The position numbers were made by a program, and so were the translations under genes. From an uncultured Christensenellaceae bacterium (lineage in GTDB: Bacteria > Bacillota_A > Clostridia > Christensenellales > UBA3700), in contig CALWKT010000077.1 in the NCBI GenBank assembly GCA_944381335.1, forward strand, positions 1-16,601: a stretch of DNA of 16,601 nt, in the 5' to 3' direction. Below the pieces are notes generated by a model. The model was not told the DNA's origin. It worked only from the letters and a program-made list of their open reading frames with translations, and searched no databases. The stretch's first letter is position 1, and each line of letters begins with the position of its first letter. Positions 1 to 7,091 of the stretch are shown here, one piece after another.

Positions 1-1
1 T

Positions 2-472
2 CTGGTGTTCGTTATGATCGTCGGCGTTGCGCTTGCGTTTACCGGATTGTTTTTAGATTGGACGACTTCGACGACGAAAATCGGTCTCTCGGTGGAAAGT
101 TCTACCACGCTTCAGGACTGGGCAGACGGGCACGAGCTCGCCACTGAGTTTGGAGGAGAGATTAAATATTTCGTTCTTACGAACATGTTCGCATGGATAA
201 CTGCGGCGGCTGTCGCGGTTGCGGCGGTGCTGTTTATACTCAAACTGGTTATCAGGCTCAGACTGCTTTCTACGCTAGGAGGCGTAGCCGGCATTGTCGG
301 TCTGATATGCGCCGTTCTCACCATAATATTTACCGTGCTTATGGGGAATGAGTATACGAAAGGCGGCGATATGATCGGCAATGCGGTTGCTCCCGCGGTA
401 GGTTGTTATCTGCTTCTTGCAGGCGGCGTTGTCGGCGGCGGCGCGGCGATCGCCGGCGCAGTCAAGAGTTGA
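2..472 (+). CDS. Hypothetical membrane protein with about four TM helices (5'-truncated)
   Basis: I do not recognise this family. The reading frame is open from the first bases of the window, so the true start is probably upstream; GTG at 5 and ATG at 14 are the first in-window candidates and neither has a visible ribosome binding site. Counting from position 5, hydrophobic segments lie at about residues 1-18, 58-82, 87-112 and 128-152. A polar, Thr/Ser/Asp-rich loop of about 40 residues lies between the first two, probably outside the cell. The C-terminal helix is very rich in Gly and Ala. No catalytic motif is visible. The gene ends 20 bp before a strong terminator and converges on the SGNH hydrolase gene. 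It is likely a small integral membrane protein; function unknown. Confidence 0.7.
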   Translation: MVFVMIVGVALAFTGLFLDWTTSTTKIGLSVESSTTLQDWADGHELATEFGGEIKYFVLTNMFAWITAAAVAVAAVLFILKLVIRLRLLSTLGGVAGIVGLICAVLTIIFTVLMGNEYTKGGDMIGNAVAPAVGCYLLLAGGVVGGGAAIAGAVKS

Positions 473-491
473 CGCTATAAAAAACGGTATG

Positions 492-528
492 CCCCGTTCC
501 GCATTTTACGCGGAGCGGGGATTTTTTT
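492..528 (+). terminator. Rho-independent terminator of the membrane-protein gene
   Basis: An 11-bp GC-rich stem (492-502 with 510-520, one G-U pair) has a 7-nt loop and is followed by seven T residues at 522-528. It lies 20 bp after the stop codon at 472. Confidence 0.88.
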
Positions 529-600
529 GCCTGATCATAATGTGGACAATCTGTTGTAAAGCATTATCGGGAGGGATAATGCGTCGCCGGATCGTGCATA

Positions 601-627
601 AAAAATACCGGCGTGATTTCACGCCGG
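601..627 (-). terminator. Rho-independent terminator of the SGNH hydrolase gene
   Basis: A perfect 9-bp inverted repeat (608-616 with 619-627) is followed on the minus strand by TATTTTT (complement of 601-607). It lies 25 bp past the stop of the minus-strand gene. Confidence 0.8.
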
Positions 628-651
628 AAAACTTTCTTGCGTCTTTTGCCG

Positions 652-1389
652 TCAGTCCTGAAGCAGATATGACGAGAGGATCTTTGTCACGATGGCGTAA
701 CCGTCCGCATTCACGTGCAGTCCGTCCATCGTCAGTTCTTCGCGCAGGTTTCCGTTTGCGTCGGTCAGGCTGTCGTGTACGTTGATATACGTGCACCCCA
801 GTTCTTTGCAAAGGGGAACGAGAGCTTCGTTGATGAGCAGGATGTCGCTGTTTTTGCGGCTGGCAACGCTGTTGAGGTAAACAGGATGAGTGTAAGGGTT
901 GACCGGGTACAGAGACTGGACGTAGACTTCACATCCGGGAAGGGCGGTTTTTATATTCGTCAGGATCAGCCTTATGTTTTCGACTATCTGACCGGGAGTC
1001 AGACCGTGGTTGAGGTCGTTTGCGCCGCCGAGGAACACGACTCTTGAAGGTTCGACAGAGAGCAGATTGTTGTCAAGTCTGTTCAGCATGCCGTCCGTCG
1101 TATCTCCGGAAATGCCGCGGTTGTAGAATACTTCGTCGGGGAAATATTGCCCGAGGTCGTAAAACTCTGTCAACGAATCACCGAAAAACACGGTCTGTCC
1201 TTTCTGAGCGGAAGCGTTCATTTCGTCGTAATGTTTCTCCTTGGAAGATTTACTGACTTTTATCACGAACAGAACGTCGCCGTAAGCTGCGTAGTAGCTC
1301 AGGAAAATGCTGAGTACAAGCAAGACGACCGACACTGTACAGAAAAATATCGCGAGATTGCGTTTTTCGCCTTTGAAAGCGTTGTTCAT
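652..1389 (-). CDS. Membrane-anchored SGNH/GDSL-family hydrolase
   Basis: Predicted esterase, lipase or deacetylase of the SGNH superfamily, held on the outer face of the membrane by an N-terminal helix at about residues 11-36. The conserved blocks appear in order: GDS with the nucleophile Ser72 (VFFGDSLTEF), NRGISGD with Gly95 in block II, GGAND with Asn124 in block III, and DGLH with Asp222 and His225 in block V. All four residues that name the family are therefore present. Length (245 aa) is normal for one SGNH domain plus an anchor. I chose ATG at 1389 because GGAG lies 9 nt upstream (1399-1402); an in-frame ATG at 1404 adds five residues but has no ribosome binding site. It is monocistronic, with its own promoter and terminator. 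The substrate (acetylated glycan, lipid or peptidoglycan) cannot be read from the sequence. Confidence 0.88.
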   Translation of the reverse strand: MNNAFKGEKRNLAIFFCTVSVVLLVLSIFLSYYAAYGDVLFVIKVSKSSKEKHYDEMNASAQKGQTVFFGDSLTEFYDLGQYFPDEVFYNRGISGDTTDGMLNRLDNNLLSVEPSRVVFLGGANDLNHGLTPGQIVENIRLILTNIKTALPGCEVYVQSLYPVNPYTHPVYLNSVASRKNSDILLINEALVPLCKELGCTYINVHDSLTDANGNLREELTMDGLHVNADGYAIVTKILSSYLLQD

Positions 1390-1398
1390 GTCCGTTTT

Positions 1399-1402
1399 CT
1401 CC
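1399..1402 (-). promoter_or_regulatory. Ribosome binding site deciding the SGNH hydrolase start
   Basis: GGAG on the minus strand lies 9 nt before ATG at 1389. It overlaps the alternative ATG at 1404, which itself lacks a Shine-Dalgarno sequence, so the shorter start is preferred. Confidence 0.65.
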
Positions 1403-1408
1403 ATATAA

Positions 1409-1430
1409 TACCGGCTGATCGCAACCGGTA
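1409..1430 (-). repeat. Short inverted repeat in the SGNH hydrolase leader
   Basis: TACCGG at 1409-1414 and CCGGTA at 1425-1430 are perfect inverted arms around 10 nt. The repeat lies just downstream of the expected transcription start, so it could be a 5' mRNA hairpin or an operator. Six-base arms are weak evidence. Confidence 0.3.
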
Positions 1431-1446
1431 GCAGATTTATAAGCAG

Positions 1447-1475
1447 ATTATAGCGAAGCTCGGGCGTTTTGTCAA
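1447..1475 (-). promoter_or_regulatory. Consensus sigma-A promoter of the SGNH hydrolase gene
   Basis: On the minus strand TTGACA (complement of 1470-1475), a 17-bp spacer and TATAAT (complement of 1447-1452) match both hexamers perfectly. The expected start near 1440 gives a leader of about 50 nt. Confidence 0.9.
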
Positions 1476-1598
1476 CAAAGAGAAAGGAGCGGATCGCCTG
1501 AAATGTGTAAAAACGCGGTAAAATTTAAAACGTGAAAACAGGTATTGAGACTTGAGAAATCTGCATCCATGTTTTTCCATTAATATAATTTTAAAATA

Positions 1599-1627
1599 TA
1601 TACAAACGGAAAAAAGTGTGTTATAAT
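1599..1627 (+). promoter_or_regulatory. Extended -10 promoter of the giant surface protein operon
   Basis: TGT precedes a perfect TATAAT at 1622-1627 (extended -10 element). A weak -35, TATACA at 1599-1604, lies 17 bp upstream. An AT-rich stretch at about 1578-1600 could act as an UP element. The 262-bp gap 1405-1666 otherwise holds only the divergent promoter and its leader. Confidence 0.65.
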
Positions 1628-1666
1628 AAAATATATTAAAATAATCTCGACCGGGAGAAACGGGGT

Positions 1667-4600
1667 ATGGGAAAGAAAATTTTAAATGATCTGAAAGTCA
1701 AGAAGGTCGGCTCTGAAGACAGGACCGACAACGACAGACTTTATTCAAGAGAAGGCACGGATATTTCGGAAAAGGAGGCTGACAAACTCAGAAAGTCTAA
1801 ATCCAAAAGGCGAATGTTCGTCGGTTTTGCCTGCATCAGTATGATCGTGGTCATAATTGCTGCGCTTATAGGCGGAGCGTTTGTCGCGTGGGATTATAAG
1901 ATGATCCCGGGAGAAGGCGAAAATAATACCAGTCTTAAAGAAATGACCGGGCTTGAACTGACAGAAGCCGTCGGCATGCTGGTCGATCTTTACGGAGACG
2001 GATCCTCGGTGGTCACCAATCCTTACGACGAGAACGATCTTGACAGTTTTTACTCAAACCTGAAAAAGGGTCTTTATCTTTCGCAAGAATGCAACGTTTC
2101 GATAACGGATATCGTAAGCGGGCTTTTGTCTCAGGTGACCGGTGAAGAAAACGGCAGCGGGGACTCTGAAGTTACTTTGTCCGACGGAAGCAAACTGATA
2201 ATGGCTGACGAAAGCGCGCCCGAGATCGGAGCAAACGGTTCCATTACGGGAAACAAAGCGCTGGACGATCTTCTGGAAAGCCTTGATTTCGATTTCAGCG
2301 TGCTTGAAGGAAAAGATCAGGATTCCCTTGAGAAGGAAATGCTCGAGCTCAGCGACAAGGAGCTGGCGGCTGTCCTCAATGAGGCGTTTTCTTCTATAAC
2401 CGAGCTTGACGCGCTCAAGAAGATCGAAACCGATTACGGTATAGACATTGCGAGCGTGCTTTCCGTGGAGCAGGTCATCATTGATCAGGTCACCGTGCTT
2501 GAACAGGAAGACGTGCGCGTCCGCGCGACGATAAAGATAAATCTGCGTGACGCGGCGAAGACTGCGTTTGAAAACAACAAAGAGCAGTTGCTTTCCAAAC
2601 TTTTCGGCGGAGAAGTTCCCGATTTCGCAAAGACTCTGGCGGGTGTTATTCCTTCAATACTGCCTGAGACGCTTTACGTGACTGCCAGCGTCTATCCCAA
2701 TCAGAACACATGGTCGGCAACCGTCGCCGTCAACGATATGGGCGACAAGGAGCAGGCGGCGATCAATAAGCTGCTTGACAGATTCCTTACCACAGAAGAT
2801 ACGGATGGGAACAACGTGTCTTTTATGCAGAGCATCAACGCTAAGATATGCGACACGATAACCAAGATCGGCGATATCATTCCGATAAGCTTTACTGCGA
2901 CCGGCAGCGTTGACGCAAAGCCGATACAGGCAGTCATCAATATGCTTGGCGCAGAGAACCTGACTCAGGGCGATTTCCTTGCGCTGATAAGAGACGTGAA
3001 ACTGCCCACCGCAGAATCGCTCGGCGTCGACATCTACACTGAAGAAGCGCAGACGCTTGCCGCCAATGCTTTCATCAACGGCGAGTTCAGCGAAAAGTAT
3101 TATTTTGACAACGGGATCGAGGGCTCGGACGAGTACTTCATCACCGCAAGCAACCTGTTCTCAAAACTCAACACGTTCTCTGACGACGAAGAAACGCTGA
3201 AGAGGATTGAGATACGCGACGAAATAGTTGCCGGTCTCGAATACGGCGACGGCGGCGCGTTCAGACCTTTTGCGGATGAAGATACGCTTGCGGCATTGCT
3301 CAACGGCTATCTTAAAAACCAGCAATTCAAGATTGAGAACATGGAGCCGTGGATAATGGACGTGTCCTGCACGGCAACGGGCACCGATGACAAGAAGGGC
3401 AATTATTTCACGCTTACCGTCACGATCGAACTCGATCTGACAGGAACGATTGACGCTCAGCTCGGCGACAAGGAAAGCATGAAAAAACTGGTAAACCAGT
3501 TGTTGCCTGATTCTATATACGTGTTCCTGACTTATACTCAGTACGAAGGCACGGACGAAAATCCCAGCGTTGCACTTGTGGACATCAACAAGAAAGGCAA
3601 CGAAATGAGCCGTCAGCATTTCGAAACGCTGATGAAACTGCTCAATGCGGTCCAGAAAAAAGGTGCTTCGGGTGAAGGAAGTGAAAGCGGAGATCAGACA
3701 GGGAACGTTTCCGGCATGACTTTTGACGAACTTGAAAGACAGCTCAACGAAAAGATATATCAGGCTTTCACAGACATTGAAAACAATCTGGGCGCAAATA
3801 TCGAGTTCGTGTCCGGGGCGGGAACCGCACAGGGCGGCGCGATCCTTCCCAATATCTTCGAAGTTCTTGCGGCGAACGAAAAACTCAAGTACGATCCCGA
3901 GAAAGATGCGCCGATGAGCGAAGACGAATTCAACGCCACATACAAGATGAGCGGAGAAGATATGTATCTGATCCTTTCGCAGACTTACAAGTACGAGTCT
4001 GACGGAACGGACGTTGAAACAAATATCACCTCGGACGTCGAGTCTCTGGGAATAAGCGGTTTCGTTTCGGAGATCGACAGCAAATATTATATCGATACCG
4101 ACGTCGAAGGCGAGATCTGGTCGGCAAGCAATATAGAGACAATGCTGAATACAGTAAGCGAAGATTACGAAACCAGACTCAGAATGAAAACCGTTGACAG
4201 CAAGGCAGGACTTCTTGATGACGAAACGGATTATGACGATCTCAATCCCTATCTCAGCCAGTACGAATTTGCCAACATCGTCAACGAGTCGGGCAAACTC
4301 AACAACCTTATGCAGATTCTGCCGACGAGCAAAGTCGAATATATCCTTATCTATATTGACGACAACACAGGTCTTCCCAACATAAGAATGAGGATAAACG
4401 GCGACATTTCTTTTGAAAACGTGACCGGCGAAGGCGCAGACGCGATAAGCCAGAACAAAAAATACGCGACGCTGTTCCCGTACGACGTAGATATCATCGT
4501 GGATATCGCCGTGAGAGAGGAAAACAGCGTCAGGAATTACGACGTAAAAGTTGATATCAACGATATCGGCGACACCTATATGGACAAGATGCTGTTCTTC

Positions 4601-5818
4601 GTCAAACGTTTCTCGGGTCAGACTTCCGTCGGAGAGGGTGAAGACAAACAGGATTTCAACAAAGAAGGTCTGGAGAAGACGATCGAGAACAAAATGAAAG
4701 CGGCGTTCAACGAAATGAATGCGGGCGGCAGCGTAAGCACCACGTTTGTAGAAAAAGACGCGACCGAAGGCGGACTGGAATTCTCGACCGTGTTCGACCT
4801 TGCGGTAAACAAGATATACGTAGACGCTGACGGTCAGCCTGAGGAAAACAAACCTTCCGGCGAAGAGATGCGCTCCACGATAATAGGTCTGCACGCAGGA
4901 CTTGAAGGATATTCTTATTCGAACGCAGACTACGTATCCACCGTTGACGAGTCAGGAGACAATATGGAAGCGTCAACGTTCACGATATCTCCTGCCGGAG
5001 CAGATTCGATAACCGTCAACGCTCAGTTCCTCGACGCGTATATGAATACGAAGATAACCGGAGACAAGTTCCAAAACATCGTGGGCGGCAATACGGGAGA
5101 TATATCCTTCTATCAGAGCTATATTCTTCCCAAACACGACAACGGGCTGGAAAACGAGATCAGTCAGACGAACAAGATAAGGGATTATTACAACAATGGT
5201 CTTTCTGCAGAAAACCTGAGGATCGATCCGTCGGTTTCGTATCTGCTGGTGACGCTTGAGGTAAATACCGCGAACCTGTTCGCCGCAGAATCTGTCGGAA
5301 AAGAAAGCAACCTCGTCCCGGATAGAATATACATCAACGCTATAATCGCTCTTATTGAAAATCCGGACGGCGATTCGCAGTCTCAGACCGAGATATTCGT
5401 CAACCGTATGACAGACAAAGAATGTCAGATTATGAACAGGATCCTTAAAAACGCCGGATACGATAAAGATCTGTTCGGTGACGAGACCAGCACGGCTAAC
5501 ATGATCGATGAGATTTACAATACTGAACTTGTCAATCACAATTATACCCTGCCTGCTATCGGAGAATCGTATAACATCAGGATAACGGTCAAAGACGTCG
5601 TGGATAACAGCTACGTCTGGTTCTGCTCACGTTACAACGGCGAGTATACAGGCGCCGCTGACGACAGGAAGAGCTATATAAAGAACGAATTGACATATAC
5701 CGTCGGAGGCGAAACGTTTGACAAAGAGTTCAACGGAGAGGGTGACGCGAGAAGATTCGGCATCGCATACCTGCGCTACGAAATGACGTATTCGATCGAC
5801 GATCTGAGCAGGATCTAA
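1667..5818 (+). CDS. Giant single-pass surface protein with four diverged repeats (unknown function)
   Basis: I do not recognise this 1383-aa protein. Residues 1-49 are charged and cytoplasmic, ending in a Lys/Arg cluster (KSKSKRR). One hydrophobic helix follows at about 50-75, so by the positive-inside rule the remaining 1300 residues lie outside the membrane. The exterior is acidic, poor in Cys, and alternates beta-strand-like stretches with amphipathic helices. Four diverged units begin at about residues 228, 535, 863 and 1130. Each has a short D-x-[ELF] helix, a strand pair, a motif like LP-x-x-[LI]-Y-V followed by a strand (331, 612, 936, 1216), a strand and helix led by V-x-[DN]-x (353, 637, 961, 1244), and a second helix (387, 688, 1001, 1278). 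No catalytic motif, sortase signal or cell-wall binding domain is visible. ATG at 1667 follows GGGAGAAACGGGGT. It probably leads an operon with the PfkB kinase 21 bp downstream. A structural, adhesive or lipid-binding role is possible but unproven. Confidence 0.85.
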   Translation: MGKKILNDLKVKKVGSEDRTDNDRLYSREGTDISEKEADKLRKSKSKRRMFVGFACISMIVVIIAALIGGAFVAWDYKMIPGEGENNTSLKEMTGLELTEAVGMLVDLYGDGSSVVTNPYDENDLDSFYSNLKKGLYLSQECNVSITDIVSGLLSQVTGEENGSGDSEVTLSDGSKLIMADESAPEIGANGSITGNKALDDLLESLDFDFSVLEGKDQDSLEKEMLELSDKELAAVLNEAFSSITELDALKKIETDYGIDIASVLSVEQVIIDQVTVLEQEDVRVRATIKINLRDAAKTAFENNKEQLLSKLFGGEVPDFAKTLAGVIPSILPETLYVTASVYPNQNTWSATVAVNDMGDKEQAAINKLLDRFLTTEDTDGNNVSFMQSINAKICDTITKIGDIIPISFTATGSVDAKPIQAVINMLGAENLTQGDFLALIRDVKLPTAESLGVDIYTEEAQTLAANAFINGEFSEKYYFDNGIEGSDEYFITASNLFSKLNTFSDDEETLKRIEIRDEIVAGLEYGDGGAFRPFADEDTLAALLNGYLKNQQFKIENMEPWIMDVSCTATGTDDKKGNYFTLTVTIELDLTGTIDAQLGDKESMKKLVNQLLPDSIYVFLTYTQYEGTDENPSVALVDINKKGNEMSRQHFETLMKLLNAVQKKGASGEGSESGDQTGNVSGMTFDELERQLNEKIYQAFTDIENNLGANIEFVSGAGTAQGGAILPNIFEVLAANEKLKYDPEKDAPMSEDEFNATYKMSGEDMYLILSQTYKYESDGTDVETNITSDVESLGISGFVSEIDSKYYIDTDVEGEIWSASNIETMLNTVSEDYETRLRMKTVDSKAGLLDDETDYDDLNPYLSQYEFANIVNESGKLNNLMQILPTSKVEYILIYIDDNTGLPNIRMRINGDISFENVTGEGADAISQNKKYATLFPYDVDIIVDIAVREENSVRNYDVKVDINDIGDTYMDKMLFFVKRFSGQTSVGEGEDKQDFNKEGLEKTIENKMKAAFNEMNAGGSVSTTFVEKDATEGGLEFSTVFDLAVNKIYVDADGQPEENKPSGEEMRSTIIGLHAGLEGYSYSNADYVSTVDESGDNMEASTFTISPAGADSITVNAQFLDAYMNTKITGDKFQNIVGGNTGDISFYQSYILPKHDNGLENEISQTNKIRDYYNNGLSAENLRIDPSVSYLLVTLEVNTANLFAAESVGKESNLVPDRIYINAIIALIENPDGDSQSQTEIFVNRMTDKECQIMNRILKNAGYDKDLFGDETSTANMIDEIYNTELVNHNYTLPAIGESYNIRITVKDVVDNSYVWFCSRYNGEYTGAADDRKSYIKNELTYTVGGETFDKEFNGEGDARRFGIAYLRYEMTYSIDDLSRI
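2348..3268 (+). repeat. Protein repeat unit A of the giant surface protein
   Basis: Residues 228-534. Opening motif LSDKELAAVLNEA, core ILPETLYVTASVY at 331, then VAVNDMGDKEQAAINKLL from 353. It is the clearest copy and the reference for units B-D. Boundaries are by eye. Confidence 0.5.
3269..4252 (+). repeat. Protein repeat unit B of the giant surface protein
   Basis: Residues 535-862. Opening motif FADEDTLAALLNG, core LLPDSIYVFLTYT at 612, then ALVDINKKGNEM from 636. A Gly/Ser-rich linker (about 664-680) precedes its second helix, LNEKIYQAF. Confidence 0.5.
4253..5047 (+). repeat. Protein repeat unit C of the giant surface protein
   Basis: Residues 863-1127. Opening motif LSQYEFANIVNES, core LFPYDVDIIVDIAV at 936, then VKVDINDIGDTYMDKML from 960. 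The VxVND/VDINDIGD segment is the closest match to unit A. Confidence 0.5.
5048..5815 (+). repeat. Protein repeat unit D of the giant surface protein (most diverged)
   Basis: Residues 1128-1383. Opening motif ITGDKFQNIVGG, core LVPDRIYINAIIAL at 1216, then EIFVNRMTDKECQIMNRIL from 1242. It ends the protein with Tyr-rich strands and has no C-terminal anchor. Confidence 0.4.
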
Positions 5819-5839
5819 GAATAAACGGAGATAAAATTC

Positions 5840-6733
5840 ATGAAGAAATACGATACACTCACAATAGGGCATATATCCCTTGACTATAATATAGATTATC
5901 TTGACAATCAGATAATCGAGGTCGGCGGCGCGGTCATCTATTCTTCCGCGGCGGCTTATGCGGGCGGATACAAGGTCGGCGTGGTCACCAAGGTCGCGCC
6001 TGAAGACAAGGACAGACTCAACGAGTTCGTCATAGACAAAGAGGACGTCTTCTATATCCCGTCGAGCGCGAGCACGTCCATCCGCAACAAGTATCATACC
6101 CCCGACAAAGAAAGGCGCACCTGCACCTGCATAGGACAGGCCGATCCGTTCAGGATTGAGGACATTCCCGAAGTGGACTGCAACGTATATCATCTTGCAG
6201 GGCTGATCTACGGCGATTTCGACGGGGAACTGATCAAGGCGCTCGCGGCGAAAGGAAAAGTTGCCGTCGACGTTCAGGCGCTTCTGCGTCACGCGGACAA
6301 AAAGACGGGAGCGATGTATTTTGAAGACTGGGCGGACAAGAAGGAGATATTGCCTTATATCACATACCTTAAAACAGACGCCGCGGAAGCGGAGATCCTG
6401 ACCGGTCAGCCCGACAGAGTCGTCGCGGCGAAGATGCTGCACGCCTGGGGCGCAAAAGAGGTCGTGATCACGCACAATACAGAGGTCATCGCCTATGACG
6501 GAGAGAGGCTCTGCACCTGCCCGATAAAGGCGAGAAACCTTTCCGGAAGAAGCGGCAGAGGAGACACCACGTTCGCGGGTTACATCACGGAAAGGATAAA
6601 TCAGCCCATGGACAAAGCTCTCCTGTGGGCGACCGCTCTGGTTTCAAACAAGATGGAAAATCCTGGACCTTACAGAGGCACCCGCAAGGACGTTCAGGCG
6701 TATATAAAGGAATTTTATCCGGAATTCAAGTGA
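5840..6733 (+). CDS. PfkB-family carbohydrate (ribokinase-like) kinase
   Basis: Predicted cytoplasmic ATP-dependent kinase for a sugar, nucleoside or related alcohol. The 297-aa length is typical. The N-terminal substrate signature is reduced to GGAVIYSSAAAYAGG (29-43), and the catalytic C-terminal signature is GRGDTTFAGY (239-248) with general base Asp242 in the GxGD anion-hole motif. KTDAAEAEILTG (168-179) corresponds to the usual K-x-N-x-x-E segment with Asp in place of Asn. The substrate cannot be assigned; the sequence is not close to textbook ribokinase, fructokinase or 1-phosphofructokinase. ATG at 5840 has GGAG 9 nt upstream. It starts 21 bp after the giant surface protein gene and ends 6 bp before the TSCPD gene, so the three are probably co-transcribed. 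Two nearby Cys pairs (TCTC near 94-97, CTC near 225-227) are unusual for the family. Confidence 0.85.
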   Translation: MKKYDTLTIGHISLDYNIDYLDNQIIEVGGAVIYSSAAAYAGGYKVGVVTKVAPEDKDRLNEFVIDKEDVFYIPSSASTSIRNKYHTPDKERRTCTCIGQADPFRIEDIPEVDCNVYHLAGLIYGDFDGELIKALAAKGKVAVDVQALLRHADKKTGAMYFEDWADKKEILPYITYLKTDAAEAEILTGQPDRVVAAKMLHAWGAKEVVITHNTEVIAYDGERLCTCPIKARNLSGRSGRGDTTFAGYITERINQPMDKALLWATALVSNKMENPGPYRGTRKDVQAYIKEFYPEFK

Positions 6734-6739
6734 GGTATT

Positions 6740-6994
6740 ATGAAACATACGTATATGACTAAAGGCACGTGCTCGCGCCGCATAGATTTTGAACTGGAAG
6801 GCAACGTCGTAAAAAACGTCGTGTTTTACGGCGGTTGTCCGGGCAATCTCATAGCCATACCCCGTCTCGTAGAAGGGATGACTGTTGACGAGGTTGTCGA
6901 AAAGTGCGGCGGCGTAAACTGCGCGGGCAAGGGCACTTCGTGCGCAGATCAGCTCGCAAAAGCCGTTTTACAAGCATATAGCCGGGAAAATTGA
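6740..6994 (+). CDS. TSCPD domain protein, TIGR03905-like
   Basis: A small soluble 84-aa protein of the TSCPD family, whose domain also forms the C-terminus of some class II (vitamin B12-dependent) ribonucleotide reductases. Stand-alone copies of this size (TIGR03905) have no established function. The family pattern is visible: a beta-rich N-terminus with Cys11, GGCPGN with Cys33, then CGGVNCAGKGTSCADQLA with Cys56, Cys61 and Cys68. The signature reads TSCADQL rather than TSCPDQL, so the name-giving Pro is Ala. The conserved Cys set suggests metal binding or redox chemistry. ATG at 6740 is preceded by GTGAGG, which overlaps the kinase stop codon and suggests translational coupling. It is the last gene of the operon; I see no clear terminator before the next promoter. 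Confidence 0.85.
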   Translation: MKHTYMTKGTCSRRIDFELEGNVVKNVVFYGGCPGNLIAIPRLVEGMTVDEVVEKCGGVNCAGKGTSCADQLAKAVLQAYSREN

Positions 6995-7017
6995 AAAATT
7001 TTGCCTGCGGTTTTTCA

Positions 7018-7046
7018 TTGACATGAGACAGGCGTTGTAGTAATAT
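7018..7046 (+). promoter_or_regulatory. Sigma-A promoter of the acidic-tail protein gene
   Basis: Perfect TTGACA at 7018-7023, a 17-bp spacer and TAATAT at 7041-7046 (4 of 6). The leader is about 40 nt and includes a strong AGGAGG at 7081-7086. Confidence 0.7.
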
Positions 7047-7091
7047 AAGTATACCGCTTTTAAAAAAGCATAGTGTGATCAGGAGGAAATT

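Noticed and set aside
1390..1404. ATG at 1404 as start of the SGNH hydrolase
   Set aside because: It has no Shine-Dalgarno sequence and overlaps the GGAG that serves ATG at 1389. The five extra residues are not needed for any domain.
3161..4894. 577-codon open frame on the minus strand opposite the giant surface protein gene
   Set aside because: It is antisense to a gene with a clear promoter and start, and its translation shows no motif. Long antisense frames recur here (also 15148-16521 and 11150-12040), which follows from the rarity of TTA, CTA and TCA codons in the real genes.
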